From Nitrosomonadales bacterium (GTDB lineage Bacteria; Pseudomonadota; Gammaproteobacteria; Burkholderiales; Gallionellaceae): a DNA stretch of 64,000 bases. A program made the translations under genes and the position numbers. This document shows, in pieces, positions 36,372 through 45,322 of the stretch. The first letter of the stretch is position 1. Every line of letters begins with the position of its first letter. Below the pieces are notes generated by a model. It saw only the letters and a program-made list of their open reading frames with translations. It made no database searches and was not told the DNA's origin. The stretch covers positions 557,759-621,758 of the forward strand of contig JACRME010000008.1 of assembly GCA_016235045.1 (NCBI GenBank). The letters run 5' to 3'.

Positions 36372-37330
36372 TTCTTGCCCCCGACCTTGGTCATCGGGAA
36401 TCCCAATGCTTCGCGCGAATCGTAATACGCCTGCGCCACCTGCCGCGCCAAGGCTCGCACCCGGCCGATGTAGGCCGCGCGTTCGGTCACCGAGATCGCG
36501 CCGCGCGCGTCCAGCAGGTTAAAGGTATGTGAGCACTTCATCACCATCTCAAAACCCGGCAACGGCAAACCCGCATCCATCAGGCGCTTGGCTTCGCTTT
36601 CGTATTCATTGAAATGGCGGAACAGCATCTCGACATTGGAATGCTCGAAGTTGTACTTCGACTGCTCCACTTCGTTCTGGTGGTACACGTCGCCGTAGGT
36701 GATGACCGTGTCGCCGTTCTTCGCCCACACCAGGTCGAACACGTTCTCCACGCCCTGCAAATACATGGCCAGGCGCTCAAGACCATAGGTGATCTCGCCC
36801 AGCACCGGCTTGCAGGTGAGCGAACCGACTTCCTGGAAATAAGTGAACTGCGTTACTTCCATGCCGTCCAGCCACACCTCCCAACCCAGACCCCAGGCCC
36901 CCAGTGTCGGCGATTCCCAGTCGTCCTCGACAAAACGGATGTCGTGCTCGCCGGTATCGATGCCCAGCGCGCGCAGGCTGTCGAGATAGAGTTCCTGGAT
37001 ATTGTCGGGGGAAGGTTTCAGCACCACCTGGTACTGATAATAATGTTGCAGACGGTTTGGGTTTTCGCCATAACGCCCGTCCTTGGGGCGGCGCGAAGGC
37101 TGCACATAGGCCGCGCGCCAGGGTTCGGGACCGATCGCGCGCAGAAATGTAGCGGTGTGAAAGGTACCTGCGCCGACTTCGATATCGTAGGGTTGCAGCA
37201 GCGCGCAGCCCTGCCTGTCCCAGAATTGCTGAAGCGTCAGGATGACTTGCTGAAAACTTGGCTTCGGGCCAAGTTTCGGCGAAGACTCATGCCCGCTTGC
37301 GGGCGTTATGTCGGAACCAAAAGTGAGCAT
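36368..37330 (-). CDS. glyQ: Glycyl-tRNA synthetase alpha subunit
   Basis: The 320-residue product starts at ATG 37330; an upstream TTG is in frame but less likely. The catalytic core holds [44 protein letters not shown] and [19 protein letters not shown], which bind glycyl-adenylate, and the LEVWL-like [18 protein letters not shown] segment. It is the first gene of a tightly overlapped five-gene operon (glyQ to the YgjP-type gene). No T-box is visible. Confidence 0.95.
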   Translation of the reverse strand: MLTFGSDITPASGHESSPKLGPKPSFQQVILTLQQFWDRQGCALLQPYDIEVGAGTFHTATFLRAIGPEPWRAAYVQPSRRPKDGRYGENPNRLQHYYQYQVVLKPSPDNIQELYLDSLRALGIDTGEHDIRFVEDDWESPTLGAWGLGWEVWLDGMEVTQFTYFQEVGSLTCKPVLGEITYGLERLAMYLQGVENVFDLVWAKNGDTVITYGDVYHQNEVEQSKYNFEHSNVEMLFRHFNEYESEAKRLMDAGLPLPGFEMVMKCSHTFNLLDARGAISVTERAAYIGRVRALARQVAQAYYDSREALGFPMTKVGGKK

Positions 37331-37489
37331 GTACTTAATAACCCGCAAGATTTGCGAAAGGCCGCATTTTACGGGTTCGGGCGGGTTACGTCACCCTGCA
37401 CAGCCCCGTTTTCCGACGGGTGGCGACTTTTCTACCTCAAAAACAACAATGCATACCAAAGGTCTCGGCCTTTCCGGAATGGCCCGGTA

Positions 37490-37759
37490 TCACTTCCTGC
37501 CATGAGCCTTGCACAGCGCCAGCTTTTCGCTACGGGGCAATTTCTTGATCTCCATCTCGCGTTTCAGGGCGGTGGATTTGTCGGCACAGAGTTCGGAATA
37601 TTTCAGTTTTACCGGGGTGCGGCCGCGTGTGTATTTGGCGCCTTCGCCGACGTTATGGGCGGTGAGACGTTTTTCGAGGTCGTTGGTGATGCCGCAGTAG
37701 AGGGTTTGGTCGGCGCATTGGAGGAGGTAGCAGGTCCAGGTGGCGTTCTGTGATTTCAT
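37490..37759 (-). CDS. GIY-YIG domain protein (YhbQ/UPF0213-like)
   Basis: The 89-residue product has the GIY-YIG core: CYLLQCADQTLYCGITNDL replaces the two motifs, with Arg31-type RL(TAHN) and a terminal region ALKREMEIKKLPRSEK. YhbQ-type proteins are single-domain putative nucleases of unknown role. It stands alone, downstream of the left arm of the inverted repeat element. Confidence 0.85.
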   Translation of the reverse strand: MKSQNATWTCYLLQCADQTLYCGITNDLEKRLTAHNVGEGAKYTRGRTPVKLKYSELCADKSTALKREMEIKKLPRSEKLALCKAHGRK

Positions 37760-37802
37760 TTGTGTGGATTACCTGATGACCGTTCTTCCTAAGCACTGCT
37801 CG

Positions 37803-37981
37803 TCCCCTCTCCCCTTGGGGGAGAGGGCTAGGGAGAGGGAAGACTTGTTATCTCCTCTACTTCCTTTCAAAACCGACACCGTCGGGGGTAGTCCGACAGC
37901 TAGTCACTTTCTTTTGCTTCGCCAAAAAGAAAGTAACCAAAGAAAAGGCGACCCCAGCGCGCCGCCCCTGCGGGGTTCCCT
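37803..37981 (+). repeat. Left arm of a long inverted repeat
   Basis: About 179 nt match, in inverse orientation and with few differences, the stretch at 39267-39444. The arm starts with a CCCTCTCCCCTTGGGGGAGAGGG-type palindrome and ends at GGGGTTCCCT. It contains the GCAAAAGAAAGTGAC / CCAAAGAAAAGGCG motifs known from many proteobacterial intergenic repeats. A 25-bp inner arm (38086-38110) pairs with 39125-39149. Confidence 0.85.
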
Positions 37982-38137
37982 GCGTTGCTCAACTGGTCAG
38001 GCTTCCTCATAAACTCGCACGATCCGCTACGCGGCCACGTGCTCAAACATATTCGTCAGAATTCCCTGACCAGTTTCCGCTACTCGGCGGCGCACAGGGG
38101 AAGGAAAAGCGAAGATCAAAACCGTATGGTGGCATCA

Positions 38138-39046
38138 CTAGTGGTAGTGCCATTTAAATGGCACCTTTTTCCGAAAGTCGTCGTAATAAAGTACATAGCC
38201 GTCTTCGTTGTATCCGCTACTCCAAAACAGTACTTCAGACTTTCCGTCTTCATCGTAATCGCCTTCATCCAATAGCATCAAACTATCCCCTATGAATTCA
38301 ACTCTGGAATTCCGGATATAAAACCATTGACTGCTCCACTCCGGCCCCAGCGGCCCATCACAATGATAATTGTCAGAGTTTAGTCCCACTGAAATTAGTA
38401 CTCCACCATCTTTTGATCGATACCCTTTGTATATCTTCAATTCCTCAACACCAAACACATAAGGAGTAGCTTTTTCCTGTTCAGGATTTGTGCAGTTAAC
38501 AATTTTAGACTTTTGTAACTCTCGATTAAGCGAGTCGAATAACATTTCTTTGTATTCTGAACCAACCTTAAATGGTTTCCATTCCGCCGGATCTTTAACA
38601 TTGGGTTCCGACACTAACACGAGCGGTCTCGATTTCGGCTCGCCACACCAACCGCCAAATGACTTAGAGGTATTTCTAACTATAGGAAACTGCCCTGCTG
38701 GAGCCAGCAGCACTTCTCCCGCGAAATACCCGTCTGTGCGCCTTGGATAGGCTGGTGAAGAATTGGTCAACCTCAGGGTTCCAAGCGATTTACCATCGAA
38801 GCCGACGGTCCACTGACGATCCCAAGCAACCTGAATATCAGGAGAATCCGGGGAATCCAGACCTATCCATCCATCTTTTGTTTTTGCATACATGATTAGT
38901 GCACGCGTATTCGCGTCCTTAGCACATTGCTTTTCATCCAATACGCCAACTAGGATTGGTTTTGCACCAAGGAACGTATCTGCATAAATATTGGCCGTAG
39001 CCATGAGCAGAACTATGAGTACCAATACATTTGTTTTCTTGCTCAT
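38138..39046 (-). CDS. Exported protein of unknown function in an inverted-repeat cassette
   Basis: The 302-residue product starts at ATG 39046, six bases after GGGAG. A signal peptide (VLVLIVLLMATANIYA-D) leads to a body with two Cys pairs. Near the end, LDEGDYDEDGKSEVLFWSSG resembles the calcium-binding FG-GAP/VCBS turn. The gene is visibly more AT-rich than its neighbours and lies between inner and outer inverted repeats, as expected for acquired DNA. I do not recognise the family as a whole. Confidence 0.7.
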   Translation of the reverse strand: MSKKTNVLVLIVLLMATANIYADTFLGAKPILVGVLDEKQCAKDANTRALIMYAKTKDGWIGLDSPDSPDIQVAWDRQWTVGFDGKSLGTLRLTNSSPAYPRRTDGYFAGEVLLAPAGQFPIVRNTSKSFGGWCGEPKSRPLVLVSEPNVKDPAEWKPFKVGSEYKEMLFDSLNRELQKSKIVNCTNPEQEKATPYVFGVEELKIYKGYRSKDGGVLISVGLNSDNYHCDGPLGPEWSSQWFYIRNSRVEFIGDSLMLLDEGDYDEDGKSEVLFWSSGYNEDGYVLYYDDFRKKVPFKWHYH

Positions 39047-39266
39047 ATTCAACTCCCTTTTTAAAGGTGCCAGCAGCCACGCAGTATGGGCACTCCGTGC
39101 CCCATACTGTGATTTTGGATTTTAGCTTTTCCTTCCCCTGTGCGCCGCCTCGATATTTCGCAAACAAGCGGAGATTTAGGCGAGCACTGTTTGAGCTCCG
39201 CGACAGGGCACGTTTTGTGTGCCCTGTTAGGGCGAGTTGCGCAGCCCCGCTTGTTTGCGAAATATC
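39047..39266. repeat. Inner inverted repeats of the cassette, no gene
   Basis: CGATATTTCGCAAACAAGCGG at 39151-39171 is repeated in reverse at 39246-39266 (21 bp, perfect). The 25-bp inner arm at 39125-39149 matches 38086-38110. No gene is supported in the stretch between the cassette gene and the right arm. Confidence 0.75.
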
Positions 39267-39444
39267 GAGGGAACCCCGCAGGGGCGGCGCGCTGGGGTCG
39301 CCTTTTCTTTGGTTACTTTCTTTTGGCGAAGCAAAAGAAAGTGACTAGCTGTCGGGCTACCCCCGACGGTGTTGGGTTTGAAAGGAAGTAGGGAATACAA
39401 CAAGTGTTCCCTCTCCCTAACCCTCTCCCCAAGGGGAGAGGGGA
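39267..39444 (-). repeat. Right arm of a long inverted repeat
   Basis: This is the inverse partner of 37803-37981. It ends in the CCCTCTCCCCAAGGGGAGAGGG palindrome, 28 nt before the lnt stop. Confidence 0.85.
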
Positions 39445-39471
39445 TCAACCCAGAACGGCAAGGCCGTCATG

Positions 39472-41136
39472 CTACCCCCGCCGCCCTTGTCTCCAAACAA
39501 ACCCCAGCATCAACCCAACCAACACCAACACCCCCGCATTCCCCCAAACCACATACATCGTGCTCCCCGCATATCCCTTCACCTGCGCCGTCAACACCCC
39601 CTCCTCATGCTGCGGCAGCATGGCCTGAATACGCCCATCCACCCCGATCACAGATGTGACACCGGTATTGGTCGCCCGCAACACCATGCGCCCCGTTTCC
39701 AGCGCGCGCATCTGCGACAACTGGTTGTGCTGGATCGCGGCAAACGAATCCCCGTACCACGCGTCGTTGGTAACATTCACCAGCAGCGTGGCTTGCGGGA
39801 GGGCGCGGATGATTTCTTCGCCGAAGGCGTCTTCGTAGCAGATGTTCACCGCGACTTTTTGTCCGGCGACGTTGAGCGGCGGCTGATGCGCACCGCCGCT
39901 GGTCTGATCGCCCATGGGGATCTGCAGCACTTCGTTGACCAGCCAGCCGAATATGCTGCGCAGGGGAACGTATTCGCCGAAGGGGACGAGGTGGTTTTTG
40001 CGGTAGTGCTGGCTTTCGGCACTGCCCAGCGAGTACACGCTGTTGTAGTAGTTGCCGTTCTCTTTCTCGAACGCGCCGATAAGGATGTCGCCGCCGTTCT
40101 TGCGCACGTGTTCGCCCAGGAGGGTGTGGTAGCTTTCCGGCACGTTTTCGCGCAGCAGCGGCAGCGCGGTTTCGGGCAGCACGATCAGGCGCGCATCGCT
40201 GCTTTGCGCCAGGCGGCGGTAGGTTTCCAGCGTGCCGATCAGTTTTTCTTCTTCGAATTTTTCGTCCTGCGCGATGTTGCCCTGCAGCAGGCTCACTTTG
40301 AGAGGTTCGCCTTGCGGCTGCGTCCATTCGATGCTGCGCAACAACGCGCCGATCGACCACAATACCAGCAGCACGCCCAGCGCGATCTTGCCGGGCTTGC
40401 TCCAGCGTGCATTCCACAAGGCCAGCAACAACCCGGCGCTCACCGCAACAAGGAGCGACACGCCGAACACGCCGAGCAGCGGCGCGTAGCCTGCCAGCGG
40501 ACTGGCCGGGACTTGCGAATATCCGACAGAAAGCCACGGGAAGCCGGTGAACAGCAGGCCGCGCAGCCATTCGGCGAGGGTCCAGATGGCGGGCATGAGC
40601 AGCAGGATGCGCGCGTTCGCTGGAGATTTGAAACCGAATGGTTCATCAACACGCCGCGTCATTCCGGCGAAGGCCGGAATCCAGTTGATTAAACATCCCC
40701 CGCATAAGCGGGACAACGGCATGGCTTTGCCCGCTTCGCGGGTGTTTGTTTCAGCTGGATTCCCGCCTTTGCCGGAATGACGGGTCAATGAGTTGTCAGG
40801 AATGAACTTTGCCTGCGCATATCCCGCCAACGCGGGCAACGCGGCGTTGACGGCGGCGAACAGCGCCGTGGCGGCGGCTGCCAGGATGGGATGCATGTAT
40901 CCATATATATGGAGTGCAACATAAATCCAGCCGATGCCGACGCAGAACAGGCCCATGCCGAAGCTCAACCCGAGCCAGGCCGCTTGGGCTGGGCGCTCGG
41001 CCCGGCTCCACAGCCGGAACAGCACGGCAAGCGCCAGGACAGGCAAGGGGAACAAACCGAAGGGGGCAAATCCCGGAACGGCGATCGCTCCGGCCAGGAA
41101 GGCCTGCAAGTGGGGCGAAACAACAAGTTTTTTCAC
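39472..41136 (-). CDS. lnt: Apolipoprotein N-acyltransferase with in-frame repeat insertion
   Basis: The product acylates the N-terminal Cys of lipoproteins in the inner membrane. Its 554 residues exceed the usual 500-520. The catalytic triad is present: Glu in VLPETALPLL, Lys in HYRKNHLVPFGEY and Cys in VNICYEDAFGE. Several membrane helices precede the nitrilase domain. Residues about 119-160 are encoded by a repeat element (40657-40782) that keeps the frame and adds a TRHSGKGGNPAE...WIPAFAGMTRR-type peptide between helices. The rest looks intact, so it is probably active. Unlike the usual order, it is separated from corC by three genes. Confidence 0.9.
   Translation of the reverse strand: MKKLVVSPHLQAFLAGAIAVPGFAPFGLFPLPVLALAVLFRLWSRAERPAQAAWLGLSFGMGLFCVGIGWIYVALHIYGYMHPILAAAATALFAAVNAALPALAGYAQAKFIPDNSLTRHSGKGGNPAETNTREAGKAMPLSRLCGGCLINWIPAFAGMTRRVDEPFGFKSPANARILLLMPAIWTLAEWLRGLLFTGFPWLSVGYSQVPASPLAGYAPLLGVFGVSLLVAVSAGLLLALWNARWSKPGKIALGVLLVLWSIGALLRSIEWTQPQGEPLKVSLLQGNIAQDEKFEEEKLIGTLETYRRLAQSSDARLIVLPETALPLLRENVPESYHTLLGEHVRKNGGDILIGAFEKENGNYYNSVYSLGSAESQHYRKNHLVPFGEYVPLRSIFGWLVNEVLQIPMGDQTSGGAHQPPLNVAGQKVAVNICYEDAFGEEIIRALPQATLLVNVTNDAWYGDSFAAIQHNQLSQMRALETGRMVLRATNTGVTSVIGVDGRIQAMLPQHEEGVLTAQVKGYAGSTMYVVWGNAGVLVLVGLMLGFVWRQGRRG
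40657..40782. repeat. Palindromic repeat inserted in frame in lnt
   Basis: CGTCATTCCGGCGAAGGCCG at the left (40657 on) pairs with the reverse at 40755-40782 (CTGGATTCCCGCCTTTGCCG on), with inner hairpins GCGGG/CCCGC between. It is a common 'WIPAFAGMT' class of proteobacterial intergenic repeat. Here it is 126 nt and has no stop in the lnt frame. Confidence 0.88.
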
Positions 41137-41215
41137 GGATAGCGGCGATAAAGTTGATTCGCCAGATTATACGGTGTAACTTCCGCCGCACATCACCGTC
41201 AGCCCGACCCGCATC

Positions 41216-41689
41216 ATGCTAAACCATTCGGAATTGCTCGAAGAAATCAGCTCCATGCTGCTTGAAAGCGATCTGTTCAGCCACCTGTCCCCAGCCGAAT
41301 TGCGCGCCGCCGCGCATTATTTCGGCGTCAACAAGGTCGCGCAGGATGAAGTTGTCTTCCACGAAGGCGATCTCGGCACCTTTATGTGCATCGTGCACAG
41401 CGGCACGATTTCAGTGGTCAAAGCCAACCAGAACCAGGAATTGGTGGAGGTGGCCACGCTATGCCACGGCCGTGCCTTCGGCGAAATGGCGGTGCTGGAC
41501 GGCGAACGGCGCTCGGCCCTGTGCCAGGCGGCAGAGGACAGCATCCTGCTGACGCTTTCCAGGGAGGCGCTGGACCAGATGCTGGAAGAACATCCGCGCA
41601 TCGGCGCCGACGTCATCCGCGCCATTTCCGTCAGCCTGTCGCGCCGTTTGCGTATGGCGGTAGGACAACTGGTAGACCACATCGTCTGA
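41216..41689 (+). CDS. Cyclic-nucleotide-binding domain protein without DNA-binding domain
   Basis: The 157-residue product is one cNMP-binding (Crp-type) beta-roll: VFHEGDLGTFMCIVHSGTI, then GRAFGEMAVLDGERRSA for the ribose-phosphate loop. There is no helix-turn-helix after it. It may bind cAMP or another ligand and act on a partner protein. It is divergent from lnt and is followed by the MarC gene 7 nt away, so they probably form an operon. Confidence 0.85.
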   Translation: MLNHSELLEEISSMLLESDLFSHLSPAELRAAAHYFGVNKVAQDEVVFHEGDLGTFMCIVHSGTISVVKANQNQELVEVATLCHGRAFGEMAVLDGERRSALCQAAEDSILLTLSREALDQMLEEHPRIGADVIRAISVSLSRRLRMAVGQLVDHIV

Positions 41690-41696
41690 TCGCGCC

Positions 41697-42323
41697 ATGC
41701 TCGACTTTACCGAATACACCAAAATCTTCATCAGCCTGTTCGCGATCATCGATCCGTTCGGCACCATTCCCATCATCATCACGCTCACAGCCGGCATGAC
41801 GGCGCAACGGCGCGAACGCATCGGGCGCATGGCTTCGCTGTCGGTGCTGGGCATCCTGCTCGCCGCCTTGTTGCTGGGCGAGGCGATACTGGAATTCTTC
41901 GGCATCAGCATCCATTCCTTCCGCACCGCGGGCGGCCTGTTGCTGCTGCTGATGTCCATCAACATGCTCATCGGCGATAAGCCGACCATCACCCCCAACG
42001 AAAGCAGCGACGGCGAGGCAACCGCTTCCGTCGCCATCGTGCCGCTGTCCACGCCGCTGCTGGCCGGGCCCGGCGCGATCAGCACCGTGATCCTGGACGC
42101 ACACAAGGGAACCGGGGCAGGACACTACGGCGCAATGGCGCTGGTACTCGTTCTGCTGGGCATCATCGTGTGGATCACCTTCCTCATCGCACCGGCGATA
42201 TCGAGGCGTCTGGGAAAAATAGGCAGCACCATCTTCACGCGGCTGATGGGCCTGCTGCTGGCGGCCATCGCAGTCGAATTCATTGCCGGGGGATTGCGCG
42301 GCCTGTTCCCCGCATTAGGTTAA
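41697..42323 (+). CDS. MarC-family membrane protein
   Basis: The 208-residue product has about six membrane helices. FISLFAIIDPFGTIPIII, then AGPGAISTVIL and a repeat of the same fold, are MarC/UPF0056 signatures. The family role is not settled; some are thought to be transporters. It lies directly between the cNMP-binding gene and the pseudouridine synthase gene. Confidence 0.88.
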   Translation: MLDFTEYTKIFISLFAIIDPFGTIPIIITLTAGMTAQRRERIGRMASLSVLGILLAALLLGEAILEFFGISIHSFRTAGGLLLLLMSINMLIGDKPTITPNESSDGEATASVAIVPLSTPLLAGPGAISTVILDAHKGTGAGHYGAMALVLVLLGIIVWITFLIAPAISRRLGKIGSTIFTRLMGLLLAAIAVEFIAGGLRGLFPALG

Positions 42324-42325
42324 TC

Positions 42326-43057
42326 ATGGAAAAAATACGTTTGTCGAAATTGATGTCCGAACAGGGACTCTGCTCGCGCCGCGAAGCGGACGACTACATC
42401 GCCAAGGGTTGGGTCAAGGTGGACGGCGAGATCGTGAGCGAACTCGGCACCAAGATATTGCCGACGCAGAAGATCACGCTGGAGAAAGCCGCCCAGGCCA
42501 AGCAGGAAGGTCGCGTCACCATCCTGCTGCACAAGCCGGTGGGCTATGTCTCCGGGCAAGCCGAGCAAGGTTACAAACCGGCAATCCTGCTGATCGAAGC
42601 AGGAACGCGCTGGGAAGAGGACAAATCGCCGCAGCGCTTCCACCGCAGCCAGATGCTCAACCTCGCCCCCGCCGGACGCCTCGACATCGACTCGACCGGC
42701 CTGCTGGTGCTGACCCAAGACGGCCGCGTCGCCAAACAACTCGTCGGCGAAGACTCTCCGGTTGAGAAGGAATATCTGGTACGCGTGCAAGGCAAGATCG
42801 ACAGCAACGGACTCGCCATGCTCAATCACGGCTTGTCATTGGATGGCAAGAAACTCAAACCCGCCAAGGTGAGTTGGCAGAACGACGACCAGCTTCGTTT
42901 CATCCTGGTCGAAGGCAAGAAGCGCCAGATTCGCCGCATGTGCGAAATGGTGGGATTGAAAGTCACCGCGCTGAAACGCGTGCGCATCGGCAGGGTAAGG
43001 CTGGGCGACCTGCCGCAAGGGCAGTGGCGGTATTTGCGCGAGGATGAGAAGTTCTAA
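42326..43057 (+). CDS. RluF/RsuA-type rRNA pseudouridine synthase
   Basis: The 243-residue product begins with an S4 domain (RLSKLMSEQGLCSRREADDYIAKGWVKVDG) and has the catalytic GRLDIDSTGLLVLT with the Asp nucleophile. EGKKRQIRRMCEMVGLKV is the C-terminal family motif. It converts a uridine of rRNA (or tRNA) to pseudouridine. The closest match by eye is RluF, but RluE or RluB are possible. It begins 2 nt after the MarC stop. Confidence 0.85.
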   Translation: MEKIRLSKLMSEQGLCSRREADDYIAKGWVKVDGEIVSELGTKILPTQKITLEKAAQAKQEGRVTILLHKPVGYVSGQAEQGYKPAILLIEAGTRWEEDKSPQRFHRSQMLNLAPAGRLDIDSTGLLVLTQDGRVAKQLVGEDSPVEKEYLVRVQGKIDSNGLAMLNHGLSLDGKKLKPAKVSWQNDDQLRFILVEGKKRQIRRMCEMVGLKVTALKRVRIGRVRLGDLPQGQWRYLREDEKF

Positions 43058-43071
43058 ATCTGGAGCCGGGA

Positions 43072-43920
43072 TTATTCCGGTTCGGCGTCCTCGATCAACG
43101 AGCGTTCCACCAGCAGGGAATGCAGTCTGCGGCTATCCGCGCGCATCACAGTGAATCGCCATTCACCGATCTGGAAGCTTTCGCCGCGCTTGGGTAACTG
43201 GCCTGCCGTCTTGAGCACAAGGCCGCCGATGGTGTCGTAGTCTTCGTCGCTGAAATCCGTGCCGAGGGTTTCGTTGAAGACCGCGATCTCGGTATCGGCT
43301 TTCACGCGCCAGTGCGCGTCGTCCTGGCGGATGATGTTGTCCACGTCCTCGTCGAAGTCGTATTCGTCGGCGATGTCGCCGACGATCTGTTCCAGCACGT
43401 CCTCGATGGTGACCATGCCGCAGACGCCGCCGTATTCGTCCACCACCAGCGCGATGTGGTTGCGGTTGCTGCGGAAGTCGCGCAGCAGCACGTTGAGTCG
43501 CTTCGATTCCGGCACGAACACGGCGGGACGCAGCATGTCGCGCACGTCGAATTCCTCGCCCGCGTAGTAGCGCAGCAGGTCTTTCGCCAGCAGGATGCCG
43601 ATGATGTTGTCCTTGTCGCCGTCGGTGACGGGGAAACGCGAGTGCGCGGTATTGATGACGTAGGGGATGAATTGCTCGGGCGGATGGCTGATGTCGATGA
43701 CATCCATCTGCGCGCGCGGGATCATGATCTCGCGCACCTGGCGCTCGGACACCTGGATGACGCCTTCCATCATGGAGAGGGCATCGGCATCCAGCAGGTT
43801 GCGCTCGTAGGCGCTGTGCAGCAGCGCGATGAGTTGTTCGCGATCTTCCGGCTCCCGCAGCAACATCGTGGAGAGCCGTTCCAACAGAGTGGGCTTGTTA
43901 CTACTTTCTGAACCGTCCAT
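43072..43920 (-). CDS. corC: CorC/YbeX-type CBS-domain protein
   Basis: The 282-residue product has a CBS pair (about 65-195) with VMIPRAQMDVID-like IMIPRAQMDVID and LVVDEYGGVCGMVTIEDVLEQIVGDI, then the CorC_HlyC domain (about 210-282). It is thought to act in magnesium/cobalt efflux and ribosome-linked functions. It converges with the pseudouridine synthase gene, and is first after ybeY by 2 nt. Confidence 0.9.
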   Translation of the reverse strand: MDGSESSNKPTLLERLSTMLLREPEDREQLIALLHSAYERNLLDADALSMMEGVIQVSERQVREIMIPRAQMDVIDISHPPEQFIPYVINTAHSRFPVTDGDKDNIIGILLAKDLLRYYAGEEFDVRDMLRPAVFVPESKRLNVLLRDFRSNRNHIALVVDEYGGVCGMVTIEDVLEQIVGDIADEYDFDEDVDNIIRQDDAHWRVKADTEIAVFNETLGTDFSDEDYDTIGGLVLKTAGQLPKRGESFQIGEWRFTVMRADSRRLHSLLVERSLIEDAEPE

Positions 43921-43922
43921 TA

Positions 43923-44375
43923 CTAAACTTCGCGAATAAGGTAGGGCGCAGGATACCTCAATTTGAGCATCAACGCAGTCTCGCGCGCTTCCATCTTCTC
44001 GGCTTCGCGTTTCTTTTCATGATCGTAACCCTGCAGATGCAGCGCGGCATGGAGGGTGAGATGCGCATAATGCGCCAGTAATTCCTTGCCCTGCTCTTTC
44101 GCCTCGCGTGCCACCACGGGTGCGCAGATGACGACATCGCCGTACAGTGGATCGGTGTCGTCGTAAACGAAAGTGAGCACATTGGTGGCGTAATCCTTGC
44201 CGCGATAACTCTGGTTCAGCGCGCGCCCCTCGATCTCGTCCACGATACGCAGGGCGATCTGCACGTCCTGTTCCTGCGCGACCTTGACCCAGCGACGGAA
44301 TTGTTGCCGGGTCGGCAGTTTTTTTGCATTGGTGGCGTATTGCACCGACAGGGAAAGCTTATGGGGGACGTTCAT
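43923..44375 (-). CDS. ybeY: rRNA maturation endoribonuclease YbeY
   Basis: The 150-residue product has the zinc motif HLTLHAALHLQGYDHEKK, with the three His of HxxxHxxxxxGYDH. YbeY processes the 3' end of 16S rRNA and takes part in ribosome quality control. It overlaps the upstream ybeZ by 4 nt. Confidence 0.93.
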   Translation of the reverse strand: MNVPHKLSLSVQYATNAKKLPTRQQFRRWVKVAQEQDVQIALRIVDEIEGRALNQSYRGKDYATNVLTFVYDDTDPLYGDVVICAPVVAREAKEQGKELLAHYAHLTLHAALHLQGYDHEKKREAEKMEARETALMLKLRYPAPYLIREV

Positions 44376-45322
44376 GGTTTTTGTTGTTCGAATCTTTCGT
44401 AAGCCCCGACGATCTTCTGCACCAGCGGATGGCGCACCACGTCTTCGGCGAGGAATTGCTGGAAAGCGATGCCGCGCACATCCTTGAGCACGATGCGCGC
44501 GTCGTTGAGCCCGCTCTTCTGTCCGCGCGCGAGGTCGATCTGCGTCACGTCGCCGGTGATCACCGCCTTGCTGCCGAAGCCGATGCGGGTGAGGAACATC
44601 TTCATCTGCTCAGGCGTGGTGTTCTGCGCCTCGTCGAGGATGATGAAGGAGTGGTTGAGCGTGCGCCCGCGCATGTAGGCCAACGGCGCAACCTCGATCA
44701 TGCCGCGCTCGAAAGCCTTGGCCACCTTGTCCAGCCCCATCAGGTCGTACAGTGCATCATATAAGGGACGCAGATAAGGATCGACCTTCTGCGCCAGATC
44801 GCCGGGCAGGAAACCCAGGCGCTCGCCTGCTTCCACCGCCGGGCGCACCAGCACCAGCCGCTTCACCGTCTCGCGCTGCAATGCATCAACGGCGGAAGCG
44901 ACCGCCAGATAGGTCTTGCCCGTTCCGGCCGGACCGACGCCGAAGGTGATGTCGTGTTCCTGGATGGCCTGCAGATATTCGTTCTGGCGCACGGTGCGCC
45001 CGCGCACCTCGGATTTGCGCGTCATCAGCAGCGGCACCGATTCGCTCTGCGCATCGGGCATATCCTGTTTCATGCATTCGATGAGGCCGAGCTGCAGCCG
45101 CTCCAGCGAGATGTCGTGCTTCGCTTCGAGATAGAAGCGCTCCAGCACGCTGCGCGCCAGCGCCGCCTGCGCACCGGTGATGGTGAAGCGTTCGCCGCGC
45201 CGTGCGATGTTCACTTCCAGCGCGGTCTCGATCTGGCGCAGGTTCTCGTCGAACGCACCGCACAGATTGGAAAGGCGCACGTTGTCTATCGGCTCGAAAG
45301 AAATGTTCGCTGTGTCATTCAT
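44372..45322 (-). CDS. ybeZ: PhoH-like ATPase YbeZ
   Basis: The 316-residue product has the Walker A motif [11 protein letters not shown] and Walker B-like [17 protein letters not shown], with an N-terminal KH-like domain. It works with YbeY in rRNA processing. It overlaps miaB upstream and ybeY downstream by 4 nt each. Confidence 0.93.
   Translation of the reverse strand: MNDTANISFEPIDNVRLSNLCGAFDENLRQIETALEVNIARRGERFTITGAQAALARSVLERFYLEAKHDISLERLQLGLIECMKQDMPDAQSESVPLLMTRKSEVRGRTVRQNEYLQAIQEHDITFGVGPAGTGKTYLAVASAVDALQRETVKRLVLVRPAVEAGERLGFLPGDLAQKVDPYLRPLYDALYDLMGLDKVAKAFERGMIEVAPLAYMRGRTLNHSFIILDEAQNTTPEQMKMFLTRIGFGSKAVITGDVTQIDLARGQKSGLNDARIVLKDVRGIAFQQFLAEDVVRHPLVQKIVGAYERFEQQKP

Noticed and set aside
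38146..38163. GTGCCATTTAAATGGCAC palindrome as an operator
   Set aside because: It lies inside the last codons of the cassette gene; it may be chance or part of a terminator and I found no second copy.
37740..38275. Open frames in the repeat arms with peptides such as FLLLRQKESN
   Set aside because: They arise from the translated dispersed repeat and have no start signals; the same sequence occurs inverted at 39.3 kb.
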